From: Oscillospiraceae bacterium
GTDB lineage: Bacteria > Bacillota > Clostridia > Oscillospirales > Oscillospiraceae
NCBI GenBank assembly: GCA_024685535.1
Contig: JAIKVS010000040.1
Span: 1-52,805, forward strand
Length of the DNA stretch: 52,805 nt
Reading direction: 5' to 3'
Of the stretch, positions 32,210-41,087 are shown in pieces. Position 1 is the first letter of the stretch; the number at the start of each line of letters is the position of its first letter. A program made the translations under genes and the position numbers. The notes beneath the pieces were generated by a model. It was given only the letters and a program-made list of their open reading frames with translations, ran no database searches and was not told the origin of the DNA.

Positions 32210-34336
32210 ATGGTACCTTCCGGTTGTAATATACTATTGGCAGAGAGCGCAGGTTTCTGCTTTGGAGTGAAGCGCTCAGTTGAGATTGCTGAAAAGACTG
32301 TAAGTGAATACGGTCAGTGTGCAAGTTTTGGACCTCTTATCCATAATGCTGATGTGATTTCAAAGCTGGAGAAAAAAGGACTCAGAGTGCTGAATGATGT
32401 CAGCGATGTAAAAGAGGGAGAGAGGGTAATCATACGTGCCCACGGAGTGGCTCCCGAGATCTACACAGAACTGAATGATGCCGGTGCAGAGGTCATTGAT
32501 GCCACATGCCCCAAAGTGAAACTGATCCACAATATTGCCAGAAAAGCATCAGAAGACGGAGACTTCGTGATTATCATAGGGATGAAGAAGCATCCCGAAG
32601 TCGAGGCAATATCCGGATACTGCTCGGAATGCATCATTGCAGAGGATCCTTCCGAAACGGAAAAACTTCTGCGCGATGCTCTCCCTTCAATCGTGGATAA
32701 AAACATATGTGTGGTATCACAGACAACACAGACCAGAGATAATTACACCAAATGCTGTGATATGATAAAAAATATGTGTACAAACGTGAAAATATTTGAT
32801 ACAATATGTGTTGCTACGTCCACAAGGCAGGGAGAAGCGGAGAAAATCTCATCTGAGTGCGATGCTGTAATCGTAATAGGTGGAAAACACAGTGCCAACA
32901 GCATTCATCTTGCGGAGATATGCCGCAGGAATTGCGCAGATGTTCGTTTCATTGCGAACGCGGATGAACTGGATCTTACCGGTTTGAGCGGCGGGAAGAC
33001 TGTCGGTATCACGGCAGGCGCATCCACTCCTTCGTGGATAATTAAGGAGGTAATAAACAAAATGAGTGACGAGATCGTTAATGGCGAGGCCATAATCGAG
33101 GAAAAGCCCACTGCTGAGAAAGAAATGTCCTTCGACGAAATGCTGGAGGAATCTCTCAAGCCTATATATAATGGAGATAAGGTAAAAGGTATAGTTGCCG
33201 CGATAAGCGGAACTGAGGTCAGCGTTGACCTCGGAGCCAAGTATTCCGGATTTATTCCCACATCTGAATTCACCGATGCCGGCGAGAAAGTGGAGGATGT
33301 TCTTAAAGTCGGAGATGAGGTGGAAGGCGTAGTCGTCAGAGTGAACGACGTTGAAGGCACAGCACAGATCTCCAAAAAGCGCCTGGATGCAACCAAGATA
33401 TGGAGTGATCTTGAAGAGGCTGTTGAGAATGGAGAGGTTCTTGAAGGTGTTGTAACTGAGGAAAACAAGGGCGGTGTTGTTGTCAACATTAAGGGTGTCC
33501 GTGTATTTGTTCCAGCATCTCAGACCAATATCCCCAAGGATTCCGAACTTGCTCAGCTCCTGAAGCAGACAGTCAAGCTCAAGATCACCGAGGTAAACAA
33601 AGCAAGAAAGCGTGTTGTGGGTTCTATCCGCCGCGCTGTTCAGGCTGATCGCAAAGCTCTGCTCGAGAAATTCTGGGATGAGATTGAAGAAGGAAAGAGA
33701 TTCAAGGGCATCGTAAAATCTCTTACAGGTTATGGCGCTTTTGTCGATATCGGCGGAGTCGATGGCATGGTCCATGTATCTGAACTCAGCTGGGGCAGAA
33801 TCCGTCAACCTTCCGAGGTCGTTTCAGTCGGTGATGAGATAGAGGTTTATGTTATCAGCTTTGATAAAGAGAAGAGAAAAATCTCATTGGGTTACAAGGA
33901 TCCGAATGCTGATCCATGGAAGATCTTCATGAATACCTATAAGGTCGGCGATGTGGCTAAAGTCAGGATAGTCAAGCTGATGGACTTCGGCGCATTTGCA
34001 GAAGTGGTTCCAGGCGTTGACGGACTCATCCACATCTCTCAGATCGCAAACCGCCGTATCGAGAAGCCGTCCGAAGTGCTTACCGTTGGCGACGAGGTAG
34101 AGGCAAAGATCACGGCTGTCGATGAAGAGAAGCAGAAGATATCTCTCTCTATCCGCGCACTTTCCGAGCCTGCTCCGGCCGAGGCACCCGCAACCGAAGA
34201 GTCTGCAGAGGATGAGGTAGTATTTGAAATCTCCGAGTCCGGTGAGACCAGAGGCGAAGTAGAAGAAACAGAAGATGCTCCTGCGGAAGCAGCAGAGACT
34301 TCTGTGACTGAAGTGGCGGCAGAAACTGCTGAATAA
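32210..34336 (+). CDS. ispH-rpsA: Bifunctional HMBPP reductase (IspH) - ribosomal protein S1
   Basis: The 708-residue protein is a natural fusion. Residues 1-283 are IspH of the MEP isoprenoid pathway, with three iron-sulfur ligands Cys17 (AGFCFGV), Cys100 (DATCPKV) and Cys200 (DTICVAT). Four S1 RNA-binding domains follow, at about 319-394, 410-478, 492-565 and 577-652, and an acidic tail ends the protein. The S1 part helps mRNA bind the 30S subunit. The join has no stop codon or frameshift; a Met with AAGGAGG-like sequence upstream (AATTAAGGAGG at about 33040) lies at the boundary near 33062, so a separate S1 could also be initiated internally. Fusion is common in Clostridia. Confidence 0.95.
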   Translation: MVPSGCNILLAESAGFCFGVKRSVEIAEKTVSEYGQCASFGPLIHNADVISKLEKKGLRVLNDVSDVKEGERVIIRAHGVAPEIYTELNDAGAEVIDATCPKVKLIHNIARKASEDGDFVIIIGMKKHPEVEAISGYCSECIIAEDPSETEKLLRDALPSIVDKNICVVSQTTQTRDNYTKCCDMIKNMCTNVKIFDTICVATSTRQGEAEKISSECDAVIVIGGKHSANSIHLAEICRRNCADVRFIANADELDLTGLSGGKTVGITAGASTPSWIIKEVINKMSDEIVNGEAIIEEKPTAEKEMSFDEMLEESLKPIYNGDKVKGIVAAISGTEVSVDLGAKYSGFIPTSEFTDAGEKVEDVLKVGDEVEGVVVRVNDVEGTAQISKKRLDATKIWSDLEEAVENGEVLEGVVTEENKGGVVVNIKGVRVFVPASQTNIPKDSELAQLLKQTVKLKITEVNKARKRVVGSIRRAVQADRKALLEKFWDEIEEGKRFKGIVKSLTGYGAFVDIGGVDGMVHVSELSWGRIRQPSEVVSVGDEIEVYVISFDKEKRKISLGYKDPNADPWKIFMNTYKVGDVAKVRIVKLMDFGAFAEVVPGVDGLIHISQIANRRIEKPSEVLTVGDEVEAKITAVDEEKQKISLSIRALSEPAPAEAPATEESAEDEVVFEISESGETRGEVEETEDAPAEAAETSVTEVAAETAE

Positions 34337-34350
34337 TTTTGGGATATAAT

Positions 34351-34391
34351 AAAAAAGCACCGCAAATCAAAAGATCTGCGGTGCTTTTTTT
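34351..34391. terminator. Bidirectional terminator after ispH-rpsA
   Basis: AAAAAAGCACCGCA (34351-34364) pairs with TGCGGTGCTTTTTT (34377-34390). With A-run and T-run it serves both the fusion gene and the convergent PPC gene. Confidence 0.9.
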
Positions 34392-34401
34392 ACACACGAT
34401 T

Positions 34402-34824
34402 TCAAAATTGATAAAGGTTCAGCCCGGTGCTCTCCATATCCAGTTTGCGGCCGACAATTCCGTTTATTCTCCTTACGGCCATCTCACTTGTTGCCGATAT
34501 CCTGCATTCGTTGAGATGCCCGCCTACAACGCTCATATCTTCCCGGCAGAGATTTATATGCAGATGGAGATATACTTCACCATCTTTTCTTGAAATATTG
34601 CCAAGCAGGGAAGTGATTTCCATAGGTCCGTCGAAACTGTGTTTATAATACTGACGTGACTCTACATCATACAGACCTACAACAGCATGATCCGAAGCTC
34701 CTATCGCCTCAACAGTACCTAGCATGATTTTTTCATTTTCGCATAGTTCTTTAAGCGATGTCAGCAGTTCATCACCCCGGTCGAGACGAATAATATATAT
34801 GTTTTCAAAAAGTCTGTATTCCAC
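34402..34824 (-). CDS. PPC (DUF296) domain protein
   Basis: The 140-residue protein is a single PPC domain (plant and prokaryote conserved), the DUF296 type: GDELLTSLKELCENEKIMLG near the start, ITSLLGNISRKDGEVYLHLH and GGHLNECRI with metal-binding histidines. Bacterial members are putative DNA-binding or nucleotide-binding proteins, mostly untested. The start is GTG at 34824, with GGAG eight bases upstream. It stands alone between two terminator or promoter regions. Confidence 0.88.
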   Translation of the reverse strand: MEYRLFENIYIIRLDRGDELLTSLKELCENEKIMLGTVEAIGASDHAVVGLYDVESRQYYKHSFDGPMEITSLLGNISRKDGEVYLHLHINLCREDMSVVGGHLNECRISATSEMAVRRINGIVGRKLDMESTGLNLYQF

Positions 34825-34972
34825 AATGAAATCTCCGTTTCTTTTTTTGAAATACTAACATATGTGTCATTATTTAACAATATCAGCTTCAGATCGGCGG
34901 ATCTGTCATATGTAAATAAGATATATAGTAAAAAAATATCATAATAATATATTTCAAATATTTGTAATTACC

Positions 34973-35001
34973 TTGAAAAAAGGAATACAGTATGGTAGAA
35001 T
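34973..35001 (+). promoter_or_regulatory. Promoter of the abgT gene
   Basis: TTGAAA (34973-34978) and TAGAAT (34996-35001) are 17 bp apart. The rest of 34825-35093 is very AT-rich, with no hairpin or riboswitch-like fold that I could identify; the leader to the ATG is about 85 bases. Confidence 0.65.
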
Positions 35002-35093
35002 CCCAATATTATTTAGCATGATAGCTATTTAATGTATCAAAGTCCTGGATTGAATAGTTTCTGTTCAAAAGGACAAGAAAGAGAGGACAGAAT

Positions 35094-36668
35094 ATGGCAG
35101 ACATTCCCGAAAAGCCGGAAACACCGGAAGTCCCGGAAGCTCCTGTAGCTGTTAAGAAGAGCCGCCTTGACCGTATGCTCGACTCGATCGAGCGCGCCGG
35201 CAACAAACTACCCGATCCCATAACGCTCTTCTTATATCTGGCAATCATAGTTGTGCTGATTTCATGGCTGTGCAGCGCGCTGCATGTCAGTGCTATCAAC
35301 CCGGCAAACAATGAAGCGGTAACTCCCGTCAACCTCTTCTCCATATGGGGCATCCAGTATCTGTGGTCGAATGTTATCACAAACTTCTCTGGATTTGCGC
35401 CTCTGGGCATGGTACTTGTCGCGGTCATCGGTTCTACGGCAGCTGAGAAGAGCGGATTCCTTGTAGCTTTGATGGAGCGCTTCCTCGGCAAATCCAAGGG
35501 ATGGATAGTTACCATGGTGGTAATATTCCTTGGGATAAACCTCAATATCGCCGGTGATGCTGGATTTATCGTTCTCCCGCCGCTCGCGGCAATCCTTTTC
35601 ATGTCTATCGGGCGCCACCCGCTGCTAGGTATATATACAGGCTTTGCATCTGTTGCAGCAGGCTTCTGCGCTAACGTACTGCTCGGACTTTCAGATGCGC
35701 TTGCATATGGCTTTACCGAGAATGCTGCACGTATGATCGATCCGGGATACACCCAGTCGATCGCTATCAACTGGTATTTCCTGATAGTTTCGTGCATCAT
35801 CCTGACACTCGGCGGAACTCTTCTTGTTGAGAAGGTAATGGTGCCGCGTTTCCCGATATCCAAGGAAGAGCTGGCAAAACACGATTTTGATGAGAATGCT
35901 GCCATTATTACACCGGAGCAGAAGAAAGCGCTCAGAGCTGCCGGAATCGGCTTTGCGATATTCCTTGCAGTGCTTCTCGTTCTTTGCTTCACCGGTGTTC
36001 TGGCTGATGAAACCGGTTCACTTACAAACTCTGCAGCACCTTTCACAAAGGGTATAGTATGGACTGTTACTCTTGCCCTGCTGATCCCCGGTATCTGCTA
36101 TGGCGTTTCGATTGGCAAATATAAGAGCGACAAGGATGTGTGGGCTGATATTTCCCAGGGCTTCTCCGAGATGGGCAACTATGTGTTCATGTGCTTCTTT
36201 ATCTCTATATTTACGAATTTCTTCTCAGTTTCCAAGCTCGGTACCATCCTTGCGATAGCAGGCGCAAACGGACTCAAGGCCATCGGCTTCACAGGCGTTC
36301 CCCTTATGATCGGTCTTATTATAGTATCCTGCATAGTCAACATCTTCATCGGATCTGCATCTGCCAAGTGGGCTATCCTTGCTCCTGTTTTCGTCCCGAT
36401 GATGATGCTCATGGGCTACGACCCGGCTATCACTCAGGTTGTATACCGTATTGGCGACTCCATAACTAACCCGCTTTCTCCTTTGTTCACGTATATGCCT
36501 GTTGTTCTTGGTTTTGCACGCAAATATGATAAGAATGTAGGACTTGGTACTATTATAGCGAATATGCTTCCGTTCTCGGTCACGTTCATGATCCTCTGGA
36601 TTATCCAGGTGATTCTCTGGGTCGTCTTCAATATACCTCTCGGACCTGGCGGCGGCATCTATCTTTGA
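35094..36668 (+). CDS. AbgT-family transporter (p-aminobenzoyl-glutamate type)
   Basis: The 524-residue membrane protein has the family N-terminus LDRMLDSIERAGNKLPDPIT, followed by about 11-12 helices, and conserved segments such as NIAGDAGFIVLPPLAAILF and IGSASAKWAILAPVFVPMMM. AbgT proteins take up p-aminobenzoyl-glutamate, and some relatives export sulfonamides. An Ala/Pro/Glu-rich tail of about 25 residues precedes the first conserved part. The three M20 amidohydrolase genes that follow fit an uptake-then-hydrolysis route. AGAGAGGA precedes the ATG. A hairpin lies between it and the next gene. Confidence 0.93.
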   Translation: MADIPEKPETPEVPEAPVAVKKSRLDRMLDSIERAGNKLPDPITLFLYLAIIVVLISWLCSALHVSAINPANNEAVTPVNLFSIWGIQYLWSNVITNFSGFAPLGMVLVAVIGSTAAEKSGFLVALMERFLGKSKGWIVTMVVIFLGINLNIAGDAGFIVLPPLAAILFMSIGRHPLLGIYTGFASVAAGFCANVLLGLSDALAYGFTENAARMIDPGYTQSIAINWYFLIVSCIILTLGGTLLVEKVMVPRFPISKEELAKHDFDENAAIITPEQKKALRAAGIGFAIFLAVLLVLCFTGVLADETGSLTNSAAPFTKGIVWTVTLALLIPGICYGVSIGKYKSDKDVWADISQGFSEMGNYVFMCFFISIFTNFFSVSKLGTILAIAGANGLKAIGFTGVPLMIGLIIVSCIVNIFIGSASAKWAILAPVFVPMMMLMGYDPAITQVVYRIGDSITNPLSPLFTYMPVVLGFARKYDKNVGLGTIIANMLPFSVTFMILWIIQVILWVVFNIPLGPGGGIYL

Positions 36669-36707
36669 TCTTCTTAGTAAGGTCAGAACATAAGCTTAAC
36701 AGAGACA

Positions 36708-36742
36708 GCGGCCCGGATTTGTTTAAATTCGGGCCGTCTTTG
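36708..36742 (+). terminator. Hairpin between abgT and the first amidohydrolase gene
   Basis: CGGCCCGGATTT (36708-36719) pairs with AAATTCGGGCCG (36724-36735), followed by TCTTTGTC. The T-run is broken, so it may end only part of the transcripts and thus adjust downstream expression. Confidence 0.6.
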
Positions 36743-36759
36743 TCAGAGAGGATGCAATT

Positions 36760-37950
36760 ATGGATTATGCGGTACGTGCTCAGGAACTGAAGCAATATAT
36801 AATTGAGCAGCGTCATTTCCTGCACAGGCATGCTGAACTTTCCTATAAAGAGACTGTAACTACAAAGCATATTGCTGATGAACTCAGGTCATTCGGCATT
36901 GAAGTGATGACTTTTAATGATTATACAGGCTGTATAGGTATTATACGCGGTGAGACACCGGGTAAGACAGTGCTTTTAAGGGCGGATATCGATGCACTGC
37001 CGATTTGTGAAAACAGCGGTGTTGATTTTGAAAGTATAAATAATGGAGTTATGCATGCCTGCGGCCATGACTGCCATGCTGCAATGCTTCTCGGAGCAGC
37101 ACGTATGCTGCAGGAAAACCGCGCAGCGCTGAATGGAAATGTCAAACTTCTGTTTCAGGCTGGCGAAGAGGCATTTTACGGTGTGAGATACTATTGGGAG
37201 CAGGGGCTGGTAAATGATGTGGATGCTGCAATGGGCATGCATGTATGGCCGACTGTCCAATCCGGATATATTGCGGTTCAGGACGGGAACCTTATGGCCA
37301 GCTGCGATAATTTCCGGCTGACTGTTCACGGCCGGTCCGCCCACGGAGCCCGTCCGCACGAAAGCTGTGATGCCATAGTTGCAGCCAGCAGTATAATTCT
37401 GGGTATTCAGACTATAGTAAGCAGAATGACGTCTCCTCTTGAACCGCTGGTTGTTACCATCGGCTCTATACGTTCAGGCACTCAGTTCAATATTATATCT
37501 GATACAGCCGTGATGGAAGGGACTGTCCGGACCTATAATCCTGAAATACGTGCAAAGGTCGAACAGGAGATAAGACAGGTTATGAACAGTGCAGCCGCCA
37601 TGTCCGGCTGCACAGCAGAACTTTTTTATGATTATATAGAGCCCAGCGTATGCAACCGTGACATTGAACTGAACGATATTGCGAGAGCATCCGCTGTTAA
37701 GCTCTTTGGGGAGGATATTCTCAGACCTACACCGCAGTCGATGGGAAGTGAGGATTTCTCATTTCTTATGGAAAAGATACCTTCATCACTGTTCGTTTTT
37801 CTAGGCTGCTATGATGAAAACAGCGGCTGCATTTATCCTGTGCATAATGAGAAATTCAGGATCAATGAAGATATCCTTCCTATCGGGGCTGCTGAATATG
37901 CTCAGTTTGCCGAGGACTATCTGAAAAGTTCCGGGGGTGGATCTCTATGA
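36760..37950 (+). CDS. M20 family amidohydrolase (AbgA/hippurate-hydrolase type), copy 1
   Basis: The 396-residue zinc amidohydrolase carries the M20D motifs LRADIDALPI, GVMHACGHDCHAAMLLGAAR, LFQAGEEA and GMHVWPTVQSG, then the His in VTVHGRSAHGARPHES. A Cys and His in ACGHDCH and the catalytic Glu in AGEE are in place. Such enzymes release an amino acid from an N-acyl or aminobenzoyl group. The start is ATG 36760 with AGAGAGGA. It overlaps the next gene by four bases and is a paralogue of it. Confidence 0.93.
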   Translation: MDYAVRAQELKQYIIEQRHFLHRHAELSYKETVTTKHIADELRSFGIEVMTFNDYTGCIGIIRGETPGKTVLLRADIDALPICENSGVDFESINNGVMHACGHDCHAAMLLGAARMLQENRAALNGNVKLLFQAGEEAFYGVRYYWEQGLVNDVDAAMGMHVWPTVQSGYIAVQDGNLMASCDNFRLTVHGRSAHGARPHESCDAIVAASSIILGIQTIVSRMTSPLEPLVVTIGSIRSGTQFNIISDTAVMEGTVRTYNPEIRAKVEQEIRQVMNSAAAMSGCTAELFYDYIEPSVCNRDIELNDIARASAVKLFGEDILRPTPQSMGSEDFSFLMEKIPSSLFVFLGCYDENSGCIYPVHNEKFRINEDILPIGAAEYAQFAEDYLKSSGGGSL

Positions 37951-39116
37951 AAGACATTGCACAAGCGGCATTGAAAATCGAACAGCATGTAACGGAAATG
38001 AGACGTCATCTGCATATGCATCCGGAAGTAGGCTGTATGGAGACGGAGACCACGGCTTATATAAAAAAAGAACTTGCGGATATCGGAATTCCCGTCATCG
38101 CTTATGAAGATATTACCGGGTGCATCGGAATTATAAAAGGGGGAAGACCCGGAAAGACTCTGATGCTTCGTGCTGATATTGATGCTCTGCCAATTCAGGA
38201 AAACACCGGACTTCCTTACAGTTCTGTTAACGATGGAGTTATGCATGCCTGCGGTCACGACTGCCATACAGCAATGCTTCTGGGGGCGGCTCGCATACTG
38301 TGGGAAATCCGAGCAGAGCTTTGCGGTACCGTTAAACTCATATTCCAGATGGCTGAGGAGATAGGCAGGAAATCTGAAGAATACGTTAAAAGGGGAGCGC
38401 TTGAAGGCGTTGATGCGATTTTCGGCATGCATGTTTGGCCTGAAATGGTTTCAGGGACCTTCAATTTTGAACCTGGAGAAAGAATGGCCTGCTCCGACCG
38501 CTTTACTGTAAGGATCAAGGGAGTGTCAGCACATGGCTCTGCACCTCATCTTGGCAGGGATGCAGTACTTGCTGCCGCAGCTGTCGTTCAGGCACTTCAG
38601 ACGCTTACGAGTCGCGTTATGGACCCGCTTGATGCTCTGGTTGTTACTGTGGGAATGATGAACGGAGGGACTAAGCAGAATATCCTGGCTGACAGTGCGG
38701 AACTCGTAGGTACAGTCAGAACATTTAACAGCAGCTTCAGGGATTCAATGCCTGAAAGGATCAGAAACATCGCTGTTTCAACCGCCGCCGCTTATGGATG
38801 TGAAGCGGACTGTGACTATTATTTCGGACCGAGCCCGCTCATAAATGATGCGGAACTTGTCCGGATAGCAAGGGATGCAGGAGAAGAAGTCTTCGGAAGG
38901 GAGGCTTTCTGCAAGGTGGTAAAAACCATGGGAGCAGAGGATTTCAGCGTTTTCATGGAGCATGTGCCTGGAGTATATGGCTATATCGGAACAAGAAATG
39001 AAGAAAAAGGCATAACCTGTACCAACCATAATCCCGGATTTATCGTTGATGAGGATATACTTGTAAAAGGCACGGAACTATATGTCCGCTTTACAGAGAA
39101 ATATCTTAATTCTTAA
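37947..39116 (+). CDS. M20 family amidohydrolase, copy 2
   Basis: The 389-residue enzyme is close to the previous one; both share GVMHACGHDCH, GMHVWP and the GxxSAHGxxPH block, which suggests a tandem duplication followed by divergence. The metal-binding and catalytic residues are intact, with QMAEEIGRKSEEYV in place of copy 1's QAGEEAFYGVRYYW, which may change substrate choice. The start overlaps the end of copy 1 (ATGA). A small membrane protein gene follows. Confidence 0.93.
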   Translation: MKDIAQAALKIEQHVTEMRRHLHMHPEVGCMETETTAYIKKELADIGIPVIAYEDITGCIGIIKGGRPGKTLMLRADIDALPIQENTGLPYSSVNDGVMHACGHDCHTAMLLGAARILWEIRAELCGTVKLIFQMAEEIGRKSEEYVKRGALEGVDAIFGMHVWPEMVSGTFNFEPGERMACSDRFTVRIKGVSAHGSAPHLGRDAVLAAAAVVQALQTLTSRVMDPLDALVVTVGMMNGGTKQNILADSAELVGTVRTFNSSFRDSMPERIRNIAVSTAAAYGCEADCDYYFGPSPLINDAELVRIARDAGEEVFGREAFCKVVKTMGAEDFSVFMEHVPGVYGYIGTRNEEKGITCTNHNPGFIVDEDILVKGTELYVRFTEKYLNS

Positions 39117-39154
39117 GCGTACCAGCGGTGCAGTAAAATATTGACGGAGCATGT

Positions 39155-39652
39155 ATGAAACGGATCTCATATAAGAACGACAGAGCAAAATTCTGGCTTG
39201 CAGTTACGGCAGTTTCAGCATTGATATGGGCGCTGGGAGGACTGCTTGGAGCATTAATAAAAAATGAGCAGGCATCCCCGGTCTTCGCTGTTATCTCGGG
39301 TTCTGCTTCATGCTGTATACTTGCAGGCGCGGTGCTTACGCTTGCAGAGCGTCGCGGCAGAAAGGCACCCGGCAGGAAACAGCTTATGATAGAGATAGAG
39401 CTCGAGGCGCTGATGCTGGCCCTTGTGATCCTGGCCGAAGTTATCGCAGTCAGTACGGGAAATGTCAGTTTCGGACCGCTTGCTGTCATTGGAATGCTAT
39501 GCATTATATTCTGCATATGGATAGCAGGGCCAAAGCTTTCGGAACACATAAAGTTTGATACCCCTTCGATACTGCTTATATTGCTTCTGGGAATAGCCGG
39601 TAGCTGGATGATAGCCAAGTTCGTTTCCGTTGTTGTGGAACAGTTTTCCTGA
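39155..39652 (+). CDS. Small membrane protein of unknown function
   Basis: The 165-residue protein has about four to five hydrophobic helices: FWLAVTAVSALIWALGGLLG, VFAVISGSASCCILAGAVLT, a helix around LEALMLALVILAEVIAVSTG, then FGPLAVIGMLCIIFCIWIAG and a last one near ILLILLLGIAGSWMIAKFV. A basic segment (AERRGRKAPGRKQ) faces the cytoplasm if the N-terminus does. No family is recognised. It sits between M20 genes in one operon and could assist transport, but nothing shows it. Confidence 0.75.
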   Translation: MKRISYKNDRAKFWLAVTAVSALIWALGGLLGALIKNEQASPVFAVISGSASCCILAGAVLTLAERRGRKAPGRKQLMIEIELEALMLALVILAEVIAVSTGNVSFGPLAVIGMLCIIFCIWIAGPKLSEHIKFDTPSILLILLLGIAGSWMIAKFVSVVVEQFS

Positions 39653-39667
39653 GGCAGGTGGTTAAAA

Positions 39668-40975
39668 ATGGATAATATAGAAAAAAGAATAATCGAGCTG
39701 ATCGATGAACATGCGCAGGAACTCCAGGCATTAGCTGAAGATATCTATACGCATGCGGAGCAGGGTTACCATGAGTTCAGAACGGCGGCGATTGCTGCCG
39801 ATTTGCTCCGCGGTCTTGGCCTTGAACCCGAGACAGGACTTGCAATAACAGGAGTGAAAGCTGTGCTGGGGAAGAATGAAGGACCTAATGTTGCCCTGAT
39901 AGGTGAACTCGACGGGCTCGCTTGCCCGGATCATCCATTTGCAAATAACGGCTTTGCTCATTCATGCGGTCATTACGCACAGATGGTATGTCTGCTCGGC
40001 GCAGCAATTGCACTTTGCGATCATGAAGTAGCATCTGCACTCGACGGAAAGGTGACTTTCTTTGCAGTGCCGGCAGAAGAATTTCAAGACAGCTCCGTAC
40101 GAAAAGAGGTACGTGAAAAACACGATGTGCATTGCGGCGGAGGAAAGTGCGAACTGATTCGCAGAGGTCAGTTCGATGATATAGACATGGCTGTTACCAC
40201 TCACTCTCATATGGTGGCTAGAGACAGTGATGCCGATATTCTGCTCGGTAACAGCGCCTGCACCGGTTTTATCGGAAAGACCGTATATATGCACGGGAGA
40301 GCCGCTCATGCCGCTGCTGCACCGCATCTCGGGGCAAACGCCCTGAATGCCGCATGCCTTGGGATGTCCGCGCTTGGAATGATAAGGGAGACCTTCAGAG
40401 AAAAGGACTGTGTAAGAGTACATCCTTATATCCGAAAAGGCGGCCAGGCGATAAATGTCGTGCCCAGTGAAGTTGAAGTGGATATGATGGTGCGCGCAAA
40501 TTCTCAGCCGGTTATCGAGGAAGTATCCGGTAAGGTCGACAGATGTTTTCGGGGGGCTGCAATGGCCATTGGCTGTACATGCGATATAGAGGATTCGCAG
40601 GGATATATGCCATGCCCGGAGATCGCACCTAATGAATTGATGTTCAGTACCGCAGCGCTTCTCGGAGATGACGTGAAAATTGCATCCATTCCTCTTGGTG
40701 AATGCAACACGGCAAGCACCGATGTAGGTGATCTCTGTTCGGTTATGCCTGTAATGAATTTCACATTCGGTGGCAGCAGGGGGGATCTTCACTCTAAGGA
40801 TTACAGGATAGAGGATCCATATGTTGCACATATACTTCCTGCGAAATTGATGGCGCTTCTGACATATCGCTTGCTTCGTGACGGGGCAAAAGGCGCAGAG
40901 GAATTCATCGGAAGCTGCAAACCGACAATGACTATTGAAGATTATAAAGCCTATTGCGGTAAAATGAGTCCATGA
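39668..40975 (+). CDS. M20 family amidohydrolase of the AbgB-like subgroup
   Basis: The 435-residue protein is a more distant M20D member than the two upstream. It has ALIGELDGLACPDHPFANN, AHSCGHYAQM, FAVPAEEF, HGRAAHAAAAPHLGANALNA and FGGSRGDLHSKDYRI. AbgA and AbgB form the two-subunit p-aminobenzoyl-glutamate hydrolase in Escherichia coli; this gene together with one of the upstream paralogues could serve likewise. AGGCAGGTGGTT precedes the ATG. A bidirectional terminator follows. Confidence 0.9.
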   Translation: MDNIEKRIIELIDEHAQELQALAEDIYTHAEQGYHEFRTAAIAADLLRGLGLEPETGLAITGVKAVLGKNEGPNVALIGELDGLACPDHPFANNGFAHSCGHYAQMVCLLGAAIALCDHEVASALDGKVTFFAVPAEEFQDSSVRKEVREKHDVHCGGGKCELIRRGQFDDIDMAVTTHSHMVARDSDADILLGNSACTGFIGKTVYMHGRAAHAAAAPHLGANALNAACLGMSALGMIRETFREKDCVRVHPYIRKGGQAINVVPSEVEVDMMVRANSQPVIEEVSGKVDRCFRGAAMAIGCTCDIEDSQGYMPCPEIAPNELMFSTAALLGDDVKIASIPLGECNTASTDVGDLCSVMPVMNFTFGGSRGDLHSKDYRIEDPYVAHILPAKLMALLTYRLLRDGAKGAEEFIGSCKPTMTIEDYKAYCGKMSP

Positions 40976-41002
40976 AGAAAGCTAAGACTTAATGTATCTG
41001 AT

Positions 41003-41052
41003 AAAAACACCCTTCTGCGCATTATCATCATGCTGCATAGGAGGGTGTTTTT
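41003..41052. terminator. Bidirectional terminator between convergent genes
   Basis: AAAAACACCCT (41003-41013) pairs with AGGGTGTTTTT (41042-41052) around a 28-base loop that can itself form a short stem. It separates the M20 operon from the convergent Ldh-family gene. Confidence 0.82.
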
Positions 41053-41087
41053 ATGCAGTTTTACAGCTTAGGTACAAAACAGCCGGA

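Noticed and set aside
32849-33808. Long minus-strand frame of 319 codons opposite the IspH-S1 gene
   Set aside because: It is antisense to a firmly identified gene, with no ribosome binding site or family resemblance.
35009-36046. Minus-strand frame of 345 codons opposite the AbgT gene
   Set aside because: It is the mirror of a membrane protein gene; Ser/Arg/Ala-rich composition and lack of a start context mark it as a shadow.
39962-40831. Minus-strand frame of 289 codons opposite the third M20 gene
   Set aside because: It is Cys/His-rich shadow sequence without start signal or conserved motif.
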